The translations under genes and the position numbers were made by a program. From contig NZ_LNYR01000031.1 of assembly GCF_001467955.1 (NCBI RefSeq), forward strand, positions 179,777-243,776: a stretch of 64,000 bases of DNA, in the 5' to 3' direction. The notes beneath the pieces are model-generated. The model did no database searches and had not been told where the DNA came from. It was given only the letters and a program-made list of their open reading frames with translations. Below are positions 8,574-17,252 of this stretch, piece after piece. Each line of letters opens with the position of its first letter. Position 1 is the first letter of the stretch. The stretch is from Legionella quateirensis. GTDB taxonomy: Bacteria > Pseudomonadota > Gammaproteobacteria > Legionellales > Legionellaceae.

Positions 8574-10298
8574 ATGAGACATGCGATAATATTGGTTGCT
8601 GTTCTTGGTTCATCCTATGCGGCTGCTGATACATTATATGATGCTGTTCAACATGGCATGATTTCAAATCCGGATGTGTTGTCAAATACAGCAAAGGGAT
8701 TGTCTGCCAAACAAGGGATAGATAAAGCTAAAGGTGCCTATTATCCTACAATAGATGTAACAGGTGGCTTTGGGCGTGAGCGAAGTTTAAATCCGACCAC
8801 CACTGCCATTGATGATACCAATGTTGCGATATTAGATCGTACAGAATCTGCAGTGGAGTTTAAGCAGAATTTGTTTGCTGGCGGCGGGATAGTTAATGAA
8901 GTCAAACGAAATCAATATTTAACTCAAGGTCAACGTTGGAAAACCCAGGGTGTTGCTGAAGATTTGGCACTGGATATCACTAAGGTTTATCTGGAAGTGT
9001 TATTGAATGAGCGTTTATATACTTATTCTATAAGTAACCTGCAAGCTCATAGAGCTGTTTTTAAAATGATTAAAGAGCGAGCGGATGCAGGAATTTCGCG
9101 TGAAGCTGAAGTAGATCAGGCAGTAGCAAGACTTGCACTGGCTGAATCCAATAAAATCAGTGCGCAGGCCAATCTTCAGGAAGTGCGTATTAACTATGCG
9201 AAACTGGTAGGAAAATGGCCTGAACATTTGACGTGGCCCCATATACCAACTAATAAGGAATTACCAAGTACCTTGACTAAGGCACTTGAAAAAGGTTTGG
9301 ATAACCATCCTACAATTAAATCCAGTTATGCAGACATCAAGCAGGCTAAAGCTCAATATCAAGTAGCAAGAGCAGCATATTATCCCAAAGTGGATTTGGT
9401 ATTGAGTGCTTCCAAAAACAGGAATCTTAGCGGTTTGGTTGGACCCAATAATTCAGATCTTGCTGCAATTCGAATGAATTATAATGCGTTCCGCGGTGGA
9501 GCAGATGAGGCTAATGTGCGTCAGACTGCTTATCAGGTGCAGGAAGCATATGAAATAAAAAATCGTAGTTTGCTACAATTGAAAGAAGCAATCAGGTTGT
9601 CCTGGAATGCGTATACATCTGCAGCACTCAGATTAAGACCTTTAAAAACGCACGTCGTTGCTTCACGCAAAACACGTACTGCTTATCAGGATGAGTTTAA
9701 GGTAGGAAAAAGAACTCTGCTCGACCTGCTGGATTCTCAGAATGAATATTATCAAGCAGAGATTGAGCTGGCTCGGGGTCAAAACGACGAGATGCTGTCA
9801 CGCTTTAGAATTCTGAATGGAATGGGTAGATTATTGTATTATTTAAAATTAAGATTGCCTGTTAATGTGGTAAATAATGATGTATTTAGCTCAGCTCAAA
9901 CGCATATATTGTTAAATAAAAAAATGGATGAAATACCTTATCCTAATGATACGGATCATCCCATGCTTTTGGCTGAGCCTGTTAAAAATATGGAAACCAC
10001 TCCGATTAACAAGGCGATAATCGATAAGAATACAACTACTCCTCAGCAGGTAACACCGAAGTTGTGGTATGTTTCAGCGGGTGTTTTCAATGTGAAAAGT
10101 AATGCTGTTGCACTGGCAAATCGTCTGATTGGACTTGGTTTTTCAGCGTTCGTAACCAAGTGTGATAATCACTTGTCAGTGCTTGTAGGACCTTATGAAT
10201 ATCGTGGGCATGCAGGTAATGGAATGGAACGATTAAAGGAACTGGCTCATGTACAAGGGGTACTTGTTACATTCAAAAATCGGCCCCCAAAAGCATAA
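8574..10298 (+). CDS. lapE: TolC-family outer membrane protein with C-terminal SPOR domain (LapE-like)
   Basis: A 574-residue protein with a signal peptide (MRHAIILVAVLGSSYAAA), two TolC/OEP repeats over about residues 20-430, and a separate C-terminal module. Residues from about 495 (KLWYVSAGVFNVKSNAVALA) to 570 have the pattern of a SPOR domain, which binds denuded peptidoglycan; about 60 linker residues lie between. The next genes encode LapG and LapD, so it is probably the outer membrane channel of a LapA-type type I secretion system rather than the general multidrug TolC. LapB- and LapC-like partners are not in the window. A GAGG Shine-Dalgarno precedes the ATG. The symbol rests on context and is tentative. 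Confidence 0.85.
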   Translation: MRHAIILVAVLGSSYAAADTLYDAVQHGMISNPDVLSNTAKGLSAKQGIDKAKGAYYPTIDVTGGFGRERSLNPTTTAIDDTNVAILDRTESAVEFKQNLFAGGGIVNEVKRNQYLTQGQRWKTQGVAEDLALDITKVYLEVLLNERLYTYSISNLQAHRAVFKMIKERADAGISREAEVDQAVARLALAESNKISAQANLQEVRINYAKLVGKWPEHLTWPHIPTNKELPSTLTKALEKGLDNHPTIKSSYADIKQAKAQYQVARAAYYPKVDLVLSASKNRNLSGLVGPNNSDLAAIRMNYNAFRGGADEANVRQTAYQVQEAYEIKNRSLLQLKEAIRLSWNAYTSAALRLRPLKTHVVASRKTRTAYQDEFKVGKRTLLDLLDSQNEYYQAEIELARGQNDEMLSRFRILNGMGRLLYYLKLRLPVNVVNNDVFSSAQTHILLNKKMDEIPYPNDTDHPMLLAEPVKNMETTPINKAIIDKNTTTPQQVTPKLWYVSAGVFNVKSNAVALANRLIGLGFSAFVTKCDNHLSVLVGPYEYRGHAGNGMERLKELAHVQGVLVTFKNRPPKA

Positions 10299-10938
10299 TG
10301 GAATTCCAGGCACACTTCTGTTGATGTGCCTGGCTTTTTTTTATTCATTTCATTCCGGTCTTTATGCTTCAACTCCTATAAGTATTGAAAAAATTCAACA
10401 AATGGAGCAAAAAACCCAAGGTGATATTAAAAAAAGATTTCGAGCCTGGGGTAATTTAATAAAAGCTCTTGAACATGAATCCATCGACATAAAATTAGAG
10501 AAAGTAAATTCTTTTTTTAATCAATTCAGGTATGAATCTGATTTGCAATCTGAAGGTATTGAGGATTATTGGAAATCTCCTGAGGAATTTATTATCGATG
10601 GCGGAGGAGATTGTGAGGATTATGCGATAATTAAGTATTTTACTTTGATCACCTTAGGTGTGCCAACAGAACGATTGAGAATTACTTACGTTACATCACT
10701 AAAATTAAATCAGGCACATATGGTTTTATCTTATTATCCATCTCCCGAAGCTGAGCCCCTTATTTTAGACAGTTTGGAACCTGAGATAATGCGGGCGTCC
10801 AAACGCACTGATCTCAAACCAATATACAGTTTTAATGGAGAAGGTTTATGGCTTGCTAAACAGCGTGGTCAAGGTTCTTTTATGGGACATTCCAACGGTT
10901 TGGGCAAATGGGAAGAATTAATGAAGCGTATGCAATAA
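10249..10938 (+). CDS. lapG: LapG periplasmic cysteine protease (transglutaminase-like, BTLCP)
   Basis: A 229-residue member of the bacterial transglutaminase-like cysteine protease family. The catalytic triad is visible as Cys122 in GGGDCEDYAI, His157 in NQAHMVLSY and Asp174 in LILDSLEPE; the acidic residues around Cys122 match the calcium site known in LapG. LapG cuts the N-terminus of a LapA-type adhesin in the periplasm and is held inactive by LapD when c-di-GMP is high. The start at 10249 has an AAAGGA Shine-Dalgarno 8 nt upstream and lies 50 bp inside lapE. The long signal peptide (hydrophobic core LLLMCLAFFYSF) is encoded across a terminator hairpin. Confidence 0.93.
   Translation: MYKGYLLHSKIGPQKHNGIPGTLLLMCLAFFYSFHSGLYASTPISIEKIQQMEQKTQGDIKKRFRAWGNLIKALEHESIDIKLEKVNSFFNQFRYESDLQSEGIEDYWKSPEEFIIDGGGDCEDYAIIKYFTLITLGVPTERLRITYVTSLKLNQAHMVLSYYPSPEAEPLILDSLEPEIMRASKRTDLKPIYSFNGEGLWLAKQRGQGSFMGHSNGLGKWEELMKRMQ
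10306..10345 (+). terminator. Intrinsic terminator after lapE, inside lapG codons
   Basis: A perfect 9-bp stem (CCAGGCACA at 10306-10314, TGTGCCTGG at 10325-10333) with a 10-nt loop is followed by CTTTTTTTTATT. It begins 8 bp after the lapE stop, the classic position for a rho-independent terminator, yet it also encodes the signal-peptide core of lapG. Readthrough, or ribosomes translating lapG from 10249, would be needed for lapG expression from the lapE promoter. Confidence 0.8.
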
Positions 10939-10951
10939 AAGGTGAAAGACC

Positions 10952-12871
10952 ATGACACTGATCAAGAAAATGGCTTTGGGTGCTTTAATGATGTTACTGC
11001 TCGTTTTTATTGGCACTTATTTTATTACAATGAATAATGCCCGTAACTTTTTTATCCAGCAAATTGAAAGTAATGCACAGGATACGGCGACCTCCTTAGG
11101 ATTGTCCTTATCTCAATCTTTATTAAGTCATGATCTGCCAACCATGAACGCAATGGTTCAAGCAGTCTTTGATAGAGGTTACTTTTCATTTATTCGGGTT
11201 AAAGACATTAAAGGTAAGGTTCTTATTACCAAAAAACTGATGGCTCAACAAAATGAAGTTCCGCAATGGTTTGTACATTTGATCCAATGGCCGTTAACTG
11301 AAAAATCGTCGCTGGTGATGAATGGATGGATGCAGGCAGGAGTAGTATCTGTAATCAGTGATCCTAGCAATGTTTATAGTTCTTTGTGGCGTAATGCAGT
11401 AGAAATGGTTAAGGCTTATATTATTTTTGCTTTAGTCGTCCTGCTATTAACTTATGGCTTCATTCAGCTGTTATTAAGACCTTTAAAAAGAGTTACTTCA
11501 CAAGCTCTAGCGATATCAGAGCATGAATTTCCAATTGAAAAACACATACCTCGAACGCCTGAATTGAAGCAAGTGACACTGGCGATGAATCAGATGGTGC
11601 TAAAAATTAAATCATTATTTGAAGATCAATTACAGCAAGCGGAATTATTACGAGTACAGGTTTATCAGGATCCGTTGACTGGATTAAGCAATCGAAGATA
11701 TTTTTTACAACAATTATCTGCAATTTTAGATAATGAGGATGAGTTCATTCCCGGTTATGTTTTAATGATCGTTATTGATGGATTGGATGAACTGAATCAA
11801 AAGCATGGCTATCAGCAAGGTGATAATCTGGTGATGGTCGTTGCGCGGATTTGCAAGGAATTCTGGGGGTGCTCTTCTGTCAGTTCTATTGCACGAATTA
11901 GCGGAAGTACATTTGCGGTAATTAATCACGAGCAAGACCCTGAGGTCTTTGATAAGCAATGTAGGGAGTTTGAGAGTCGTTTAAGACAGATAATCAGTGA
12001 TATTAAACCCTGTGAATCCCATATGGGAGCAGCTGGATATTTTGCTCATCAAAGTGTGTCCAACTTATTATCCATGGTTGATTTATCGGTTAAAAAAGCC
12101 CGTGAACTACAGGTGTTCTATTGCCAGAAAGAGCATGATACGTTTAAATATCCTCGGTTAATTACTCGTGATGATCTGATTAATTTCTTGAACAAAAAAA
12201 ATATGCATTTGTATGCTCAAGGGGTTACAAATGGCAAAGATTATTTACATAAAGAGATCTTTGTAAGAATTCAAGATCAGGATAACGAGGAATTGGGTGC
12301 CGGTTATTTTATGCCAGTAGCGGAGAAAATGGGATTGGCTTTTCTTATTGATTTGTATGTTCTTAAAGAATTGACTGACAAAAAAATTGCTTCCACTGAG
12401 TGTTTTGCACTGAATATATCCGAAGATACTCTGGTGAATAAAGAGCATAGAGAAGCTTATTTAAAACAATTAAAAAATACACCTCCAGAGATATTAAAAA
12501 ATCTATCATTAGAAATAAGCGAGAATAAGGTACTGGATTCATTTTCTCAGGTGAAGGTATTTGCTAAACAGGCTCAAAAATTGGGAGTAAAGATAGGCGT
12601 GGATCGCGTTGGAATTCATTTTTCTCCTCTGCATTATTTAAGTGATCTACATGTTGATTATGTAAAATTACATGGAAGCCTGGTGCAGGATATTGATGAA
12701 AACGAAAGCAAGCAGTTTTTCATTCACTATTTTAACGAAATGGCTAAAACCCTGGACATTCAGGTCGTTGCAACACAGGTAGAACAGGAAGCCCAATGGC
12801 ATGCATTGGAACTGGTTCATGTTTCCTGGGGTCAGGGGCGTTATCTGGATTCAATTGCTTTATTAGATTAA
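10952..12871 (+). CDS. lapD: LapD-type c-di-GMP receptor (degenerate GGDEF-EAL)
   Basis: A 639-residue inner membrane protein. TM1 is at about 7-26, a periplasmic LapD/MoxY-type domain at about 27-150 contains Gly125-Trp126 in the hairpin that contacts LapG in known LapD proteins, TM2 is at about 153-173, then HAMP, GGDEF and EAL domains. The GGDEF motif is replaced by SGSTF (317-321) and EAL by EIF (435-437), so it should bind c-di-GMP but neither make nor degrade it. By analogy with Pseudomonas LapD it sequesters LapG at high c-di-GMP and keeps the adhesin on the surface. It starts 13 bp after lapG, with AAAGGTG upstream. Confidence 0.93.
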   Translation: MTLIKKMALGALMMLLLVFIGTYFITMNNARNFFIQQIESNAQDTATSLGLSLSQSLLSHDLPTMNAMVQAVFDRGYFSFIRVKDIKGKVLITKKLMAQQNEVPQWFVHLIQWPLTEKSSLVMNGWMQAGVVSVISDPSNVYSSLWRNAVEMVKAYIIFALVVLLLTYGFIQLLLRPLKRVTSQALAISEHEFPIEKHIPRTPELKQVTLAMNQMVLKIKSLFEDQLQQAELLRVQVYQDPLTGLSNRRYFLQQLSAILDNEDEFIPGYVLMIVIDGLDELNQKHGYQQGDNLVMVVARICKEFWGCSSVSSIARISGSTFAVINHEQDPEVFDKQCREFESRLRQIISDIKPCESHMGAAGYFAHQSVSNLLSMVDLSVKKARELQVFYCQKEHDTFKYPRLITRDDLINFLNKKNMHLYAQGVTNGKDYLHKEIFVRIQDQDNEELGAGYFMPVAEKMGLAFLIDLYVLKELTDKKIASTECFALNISEDTLVNKEHREAYLKQLKNTPPEILKNLSLEISENKVLDSFSQVKVFAKQAQKLGVKIGVDRVGIHFSPLHYLSDLHVDYVKLHGSLVQDIDENESKQFFIHYFNEMAKTLDIQVVATQVEQEAQWHALELVHVSWGQGRYLDSIALLD

Positions 12872-13003
12872 GGGATTGTACATAACAGTACATGCACTGA
12901 AGGTGTATTGATAGAGTTCCTGAACATTTGACGGGCTAAGCCTCTGTAAAATAAATCAAGAATACGTTATGATAAACTTTCGATAAATCACAATAAAAAT
13001 AAT

Positions 13004-13726
13004 ATGAACTATTTTCGCAAACAGCAAACATATTTCTTTATACCGTTCTTATTGTTGTTAACGAGTGTTATTTTAACTGGATGCGTCGATTTATCCGGTT
13101 CCCGAAGTGCTTATAGAAAAAAAGCGACACATAATACCAGTACAGTGAATAAAAATACGCCCAATGTGAACACAACACCTGTTAAAAAAGGTGAAGTGCA
13201 TACCATGCGCGGTGGATTAGGTATTTTTAGTAAGGGAATGAATCAATTAAGAGATACTGTAGCAGATAAATACCACATATCATCTCGAAGTACTATGTGG
13301 TATAACGCAGGAGAAGTAAGCCGAAACATCATCGATCGGTATTACAGACAAAAAGAACACAGACCAATTATTTTAATTGGCCATTCATTGGGCGCCAATG
13401 AGCAGATAAAGGTAGCGCGTAATCTAAATGATGCAGGTGTACCTGTAGCACTGTTAGTTACGGTTGATGCCGTATCTCAAACCATAGTACCTCCAAACGT
13501 TAAACAGGTGCTTAATGTTTATAAACCAGGTTATGTTCCTATGTTCAGTGGTTTAAAGTTAAGGGCAGTAAATCCAGAAGCAACTCATATTGAAAACGTT
13601 AATGTAGATTCATTAAAAGAGGTTAATGTAAACCACTTTACTATTGATAAAGATAAAGTCGTACAGGCGATGATATTAGATAAAGTTGAAAAGGTGTTAA
13701 TTGATGGAAATAGTAAGGGCGCATAA
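13004..13726 (+). CDS. Lipoprotein with alpha/beta-hydrolase (thioesterase-like) domain
   Basis: A 240-residue protein whose N-terminus is a lipoprotein signal peptide with lipobox LTGC (Cys about residue 27). A Ser/Thr/Asn-rich linker follows, then a hydrolase-like domain with the nucleophile elbow IILIGHSLGANE (GHSLG) and a possible acid and His further on (TVDAVS, NHFTID). It is probably anchored to a periplasm-facing membrane leaflet. Substrate unknown. The last 23 bp overlap the following monooxygenase, so the two are probably translated together. The start ATG follows an A-rich stretch with no strong Shine-Dalgarno. Confidence 0.78.
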   Translation: MNYFRKQQTYFFIPFLLLLTSVILTGCVDLSGSRSAYRKKATHNTSTVNKNTPNVNTTPVKKGEVHTMRGGLGIFSKGMNQLRDTVADKYHISSRSTMWYNAGEVSRNIIDRYYRQKEHRPIILIGHSLGANEQIKVARNLNDAGVPVALLVTVDAVSQTIVPPNVKQVLNVYKPGYVPMFSGLKLRAVNPEATHIENVNVDSLKEVNVNHFTIDKDKVVQAMILDKVEKVLIDGNSKGA

Positions 13727-15044
13727 AAACTGTTTATCTCCTCGTATCTGTGTTATTGGAGCTGGCCCAAGTGGAATTGCAGCAATTAAAAATTTACAGG
13801 AACAAGGTTTAACCAGTATCACAGCTTTTGAAAAAAACAATCAAATCGGCGGCAATTGGGTTTATGATGAGAACAATAATCATTCAAGCGTTTATGAAAC
13901 TACTCATATTATCAGTTCAAAGAGATGGTCCGAGTTTGAAGACTTTCCTATGCCCGCAGAATATTCTGACTATCCATCTCATGCGCAGTTATTAAATTAT
14001 TTTAAGAGCTATGCTCAACATTTTGATCTGAACAAGTATGTTCGTTTTAATACCACGGTTTTAAAAGTTACACGTACTGATGATCAGAAATGGAATGTAC
14101 TTTATGAGGATTCACAAGGTACTCATGAAGAGTGCTATGACTTTTTGTTAATAGCAAATGGCCATCATTGGGATCCCACTATGCCCCAATATCCGGGGGA
14201 ATTTTCCGGTGAGGTGCTTCATTCCCATCAGTATAAAAAAGCATCAATTTTTAAAGATAAGCGAGTGTTAGTTGTCGGTGGCGGAAACTCGGCCTGTGAT
14301 GTGGCAGTAGAAATTTCTCGAGTGTCACCCCAAACCTGCATTAGCATGCGCCGTGGATATCATATTTTTCCCAAATTTATTTTTGGTAAACCTACTGATG
14401 TAGCTGTAGCTAAAATTCAGTGGATGCCGTCCTGGTTACGACAGAAATTTATCAGTTTGGTAGTCAGAGGCCTACAGGGACGCTACGGTAAATACAAATT
14501 AATGCAACCCGATTGCGGCCCTTTAGAAATTCATCCCACAATCAACTCGGAACTACTTTATTTTATTCGTCATGGAAAAATAATACCTCGTCCAGGAATA
14601 TCCCACTTCGAAGGAAATGAAGTGCATTTTACAGATGGCAGCAAGGATGAGTTTGATACAGTCATTTTTGCAACAGGTTATCAAATCAGTTTTCCTTTTT
14701 TTGATAAAGAGTGTCTGGATTTTAGTAATTCCACCAAAATCCCCCTTTATCGAAAGATGATGCATCCGGATTTTGATAATTTGTATTTTATTGGTCTTTG
14801 TCAACCACAAGGTTGTATTTGGCCTTTAGCTGATTATCAATCGAAAATTGTCGCACGCATTATTACTGGAAGTTTAAAGCGACCAGAGCAGTTGCATAAA
14901 AAAATTGAGAAAGAAATTAATAAACCGCATTATCGCTTCAAATCCAACAGGCGTCATGCACTGGAAGTTGACTATCACATGTTTCGGCGTGAATTATTAG
15001 AAATGCTGGGTAAAAAACGATTTGGTTTAAAATTTAATTTTTGA
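13704..15044 (+). CDS. Flavin-containing monooxygenase
   Basis: About 446 residues. It has the FAD motif VIGAGPSGIAAI near the N-terminus, the FMO fingerprint FSGEVLHSHQY around residues 165-175, and the NADPH motif VVGGGNSACDVAVE about 20 residues later. The family puts an oxygen atom on soft N or S atoms, or does Baeyer-Villiger chemistry; the substrate cannot be told. I chose the ATG at 13704; a TTG lies just before it in frame. It overlaps the lipoprotein hydrolase gene by 23 bp, so a joint pathway is possible, and ends at a long hairpin. Confidence 0.9.
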   Translation: MEIVRAHKNCLSPRICVIGAGPSGIAAIKNLQEQGLTSITAFEKNNQIGGNWVYDENNNHSSVYETTHIISSKRWSEFEDFPMPAEYSDYPSHAQLLNYFKSYAQHFDLNKYVRFNTTVLKVTRTDDQKWNVLYEDSQGTHEECYDFLLIANGHHWDPTMPQYPGEFSGEVLHSHQYKKASIFKDKRVLVVGGGNSACDVAVEISRVSPQTCISMRRGYHIFPKFIFGKPTDVAVAKIQWMPSWLRQKFISLVVRGLQGRYGKYKLMQPDCGPLEIHPTINSELLYFIRHGKIIPRPGISHFEGNEVHFTDGSKDEFDTVIFATGYQISFPFFDKECLDFSNSTKIPLYRKMMHPDFDNLYFIGLCQPQGCIWPLADYQSKIVARIITGSLKRPEQLHKKIEKEINKPHYRFKSNRRHALEVDYHMFRRELLEMLGKKRFGLKFNF

Positions 15045-15068
15045 TTGCTCTCCTGGAAGAGCAATCAA
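15041..15068 (+). terminator. Stem-loop at the end of the monooxygenase gene
   Basis: A perfect 11-bp stem, TTGATTGCTCT paired with AGAGCAATCAA around a 6-nt loop, begins at the stop codon. No T-run follows on the plus strand, so it may be a 3'-end stabiliser or a weak terminator. Confidence 0.5.
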
Positions 15069-15073
15069 GCCGG

Positions 15074-15105
15074 AGCCTGTAATTGACGAAGTCGTAATAC
15101 AGGCT
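15074..15105. repeat. Short palindrome of the AGCCTGTATTA family
   Basis: AGCCTGTA at 15074 pairs with TACAGGCT ending at 15105, and the interior GACGAAGTC is itself near-palindromic. It resembles one arm of the larger element at 50021-50107. Confidence 0.6.
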
Positions 15106-15110
15106 ACTCC

Positions 15111-15470
15111 CTGAGTAATCCCCTTATTCTATCGAGGATAATTATCTATTATTCAGTATAAACGTTCGTCTTTGCGAACGAAGTGAAGCAATCCAGAACA
15201 CAGTTCCAATGAAGCTCCGTAGTGGATTGCTTCGCGTTGCTCGCAAAGACGAGGTATTAATAAGACCATCAAGAGTTAATTGAATACATTCTCTGAGTAA
15301 TCTGCTCATTGTTCTATCGAGGATAATTATCTACTATTTAATACAAACGTTCGTCTTTGCGAACGAAGTGAAGCAATCCAGAACCTATATCCAATGAAGC
15401 TCTGTAGTGGATTACTTCGCGTTGCTCGCAAAGACGGGGTATTAATAGGTCCATCAAGAGTTAAATAACA
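15111..15470. repeat. Two direct copies of a dispersed palindromic element
   Basis: Two units with a core period of 185 bp. The palindromic cores are 15137-15251 and 15322-15436; each starts GATAATTATCT, then CGTCTTTGCGAACGAAGTG, and ends in the imperfect inverted arm TTGCTCGCAAAGACG. Flanking bases (CTGAGTAATC before, CCATCAAGAGTTAA after) are also shared, so a unit longer than the palindrome was duplicated. An inverted copy lies at 16799-16915. The rest of 15471-15643 shows no gene. Confidence 0.88.
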
Positions 15471-15643
15471 TTCCTTGCGTTATAAATTATGAGGAGATTA
15501 CGCAGGGTTATGCTCTAAGAATGACACATTTTTGCAGGGATCCCCGTTTTCGCAAGGATTAAATATAAAATTTAGGATTTCTCAGGCATAAAGCTCGGTA
15601 CTTAGACTTTTTATCCTGTTGATTATAATTTAAAAAATATCGC

Positions 15644-16483
15644 TTAAACTAAAATGCGTTTACGCTTGATAAGAGAATTCATTAGTTTTTCAATATTATT
15701 AATATAAGGGTTTTCCTGCCGGAGAATAGCGTTTGTTCGTTCCTCACAATAACCTTTAACTTCCTTATCAGGCAATATATAAAATCTTTTGAGTTCCACT
15801 TCTTGAATAATATGCAACGCAACATCTGATGCAGGGCGTGAATGTGCTAACAGTGAATTTAAAGATTCGTGAAATGCAGAATGGGATTCAGCAGAATTAT
15901 TGGATAGTAATGAGGTATCAGTAAATGAAGGGAAGACGACTGAAACATCAACAGGTTTTTCCAGTCGTTTAAGATCATAAAACAGTGATTCAGATAATGC
16001 CAGAACAGCATGTTTTGACATGGAATATGCTGCAATTTGTGAACCGGAGCACAGCCCATACATACTTCCCATATTTATAATATGGGAATGGAATTGTTGG
16101 TTGAATAAATAAGGCATAAAAACTCGGATTACATGAATCATCCCATATAAATTGACATCCATGACCTGGCTCAATTGTTCTGGCTGTAACTCCCAGACGG
16201 GAGCCAAAGTTCCAATGATTCCTGCATTATTAAAAAGCCAGTCTATTCTTCCACAATGGGTATCAACATAGTGCATCAGTTGCTCAATTTCATCAGGTTT
16301 TGTGATATCGCAAGTTTTATTGAGTACTGAACCAGGAAATAATGCAATCAGCGCGTTGGCCTCTTTAATTAGTCTGGAACCGTCCTTATCCACCATGACT
16401 ACCTTGATACCACGTTGTAGGCATATCTGGCTTAGAGCTAGTCCTATGCCGCTTGCAGCACCAGTAATTACAGCAACCTTCAT
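15644..16483 (-). CDS. Short-chain dehydrogenase/reductase
   Basis: A 279-residue classical SDR. It has the cofactor motif TGAASGIGLAL at residues 8-18, NNAGIIG, the catalytic Ser in INMGSMYG and the YxxxK pair in YSMSKHAVLA. Asp in VMVDKDGS after the second strand suggests NAD(H) preference. The substrate is unknown, and the long C-terminal tail after residue 200 is not diagnostic. It stands alone between repeat copies: two direct palindromic units on its left and one inverted unit plus another repeat family on its right. Confidence 0.88.
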   Translation of the reverse strand: MKVAVITGAASGIGLALSQICLQRGIKVVMVDKDGSRLIKEANALIALFPGSVLNKTCDITKPDEIEQLMHYVDTHCGRIDWLFNNAGIIGTLAPVWELQPEQLSQVMDVNLYGMIHVIRVFMPYLFNQQFHSHIINMGSMYGLCSGSQIAAYSMSKHAVLALSESLFYDLKRLEKPVDVSVVFPSFTDTSLLSNNSAESHSAFHESLNSLLAHSRPASDVALHIIQEVELKRFYILPDKEVKGYCEERTNAILRQENPYINNIEKLMNSLIKRKRILV

Positions 16484-16655
16484 TTTAGTTCCCCAGTATT
16501 CTGATATTTATTTGATTGTACTTCATAAACGAATAGAGTGTGTTGAAGATTCAGTCGTTCACTCTCAATTTCAGCAGGGTATCACAATTTATTCTGATAC
16601 CAAACTATCATCAATCTTGAGTCTCATTGTGTCATTTCTTAATAATTCCGAAAAT

Positions 16656-16735
16656 CGTCATCCCGAATGCAATGAGGGATCTCCTGAATGTGGTGCGGTG
16701 CCTGTATTTGGTGATCCTCCACTGCATTCTGAGGT
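16656..16735. repeat. Solitary copy of the 92-bp element
   Basis: CGTCATCCCGAATGCAATG followed by AGGGATCTCCTGAATG and GCGGTGCCTGTATTTG matches the units of the array at 1-605. The right end is diverged (GATCCTCCACTGCATTCTGA). Confidence 0.85.
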
Positions 16736-16798
16736 ATCCTTTCATAATTTATAACACCGAACATGTAATAATTTAAGTATCAAGGGTCAATTATTACC

Positions 16799-16915
16799 CG
16801 TCTTTGCGAGCAACGCGAAGCAATCCAGAACGGAGCCTTATTGGAACTGTATTCTGGATTACTTCACTTCGTTCGTAAAGACGACAGTTTATACTGAATG
16901 GTAGATAATTATCTT
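16799..16915. repeat. Inverted copy of the element found at 15137
   Basis: Read on the minus strand it begins GATAATTATCT and CATTCAGTATAAAC, then CGTCTTTACGAACGAAGTG, and ends TTGCTCGCAAAGACG, the same order as the two copies at 15137 and 15322. Just after it, 16921-16976 has another fragment of the CAGGATGACG type. No gene is visible in 16484-17101. Confidence 0.85.
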
Positions 16916-17101
16916 CTCTAGAATTATGAGGGAATACCTCAGCACTGCGTTCAGGATGACGGTATTCCTTAATTTCTAGAGACGTTAGCGCATTTTTGTA
17001 AGTCCTGATTTTATAATTCGCTAGAAATAATTTGAATTACCAGCACTACGTGAAATTGCCTTTGCTATAATTAATTAAAATGACAACTGAAAGGTGTTAC
17101 T

Positions 17102-17251
17102 TTGAGAAACAGCGAAATACCAGATGACCCATATGAGTATCCCGAGGAGCCGATGGAATATCCAATAACTCCAGAGCCATTTGAACCTGGTTACCCTGAA
17201 TTGCCTGAACCTGAACCCATTCAAACTCCTGAACCAGGATATGAAGAATAA
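17102..17251 (+). CDS. Tiny Pro/Glu-rich acidic protein
   Basis: A 49-residue ORF with a TTG start and AAAGGTG about 5-10 nt upstream. The product is almost wholly P, E and Y with irregular repeats (YEYPEEPMEYP, PEPFEPGYPELPEPEP, TPEPGYEE). It is strongly acidic, has no hydrophobic segment, and is presumably disordered. The low-complexity but consistent PE pattern through one frame argues for selection, but the TTG start and isolation leave doubt. It ends 1 bp before the convergent trpC stop. Confidence 0.5.
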   Translation: MRNSEIPDDPYEYPEEPMEYPITPEPFEPGYPELPEPEPIQTPEPGYEE

Positions 17252-17252
17252 T

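Noticed and set aside
16302..16754. Plus-strand 150-residue ORF
   Set aside because: It is antisense to the SDR gene and ends in repeat DNA.
15111..16915. Composite transposon around the SDR gene
   Set aside because: The flanking repeats are short palindromes without a transposase gene or target duplication.
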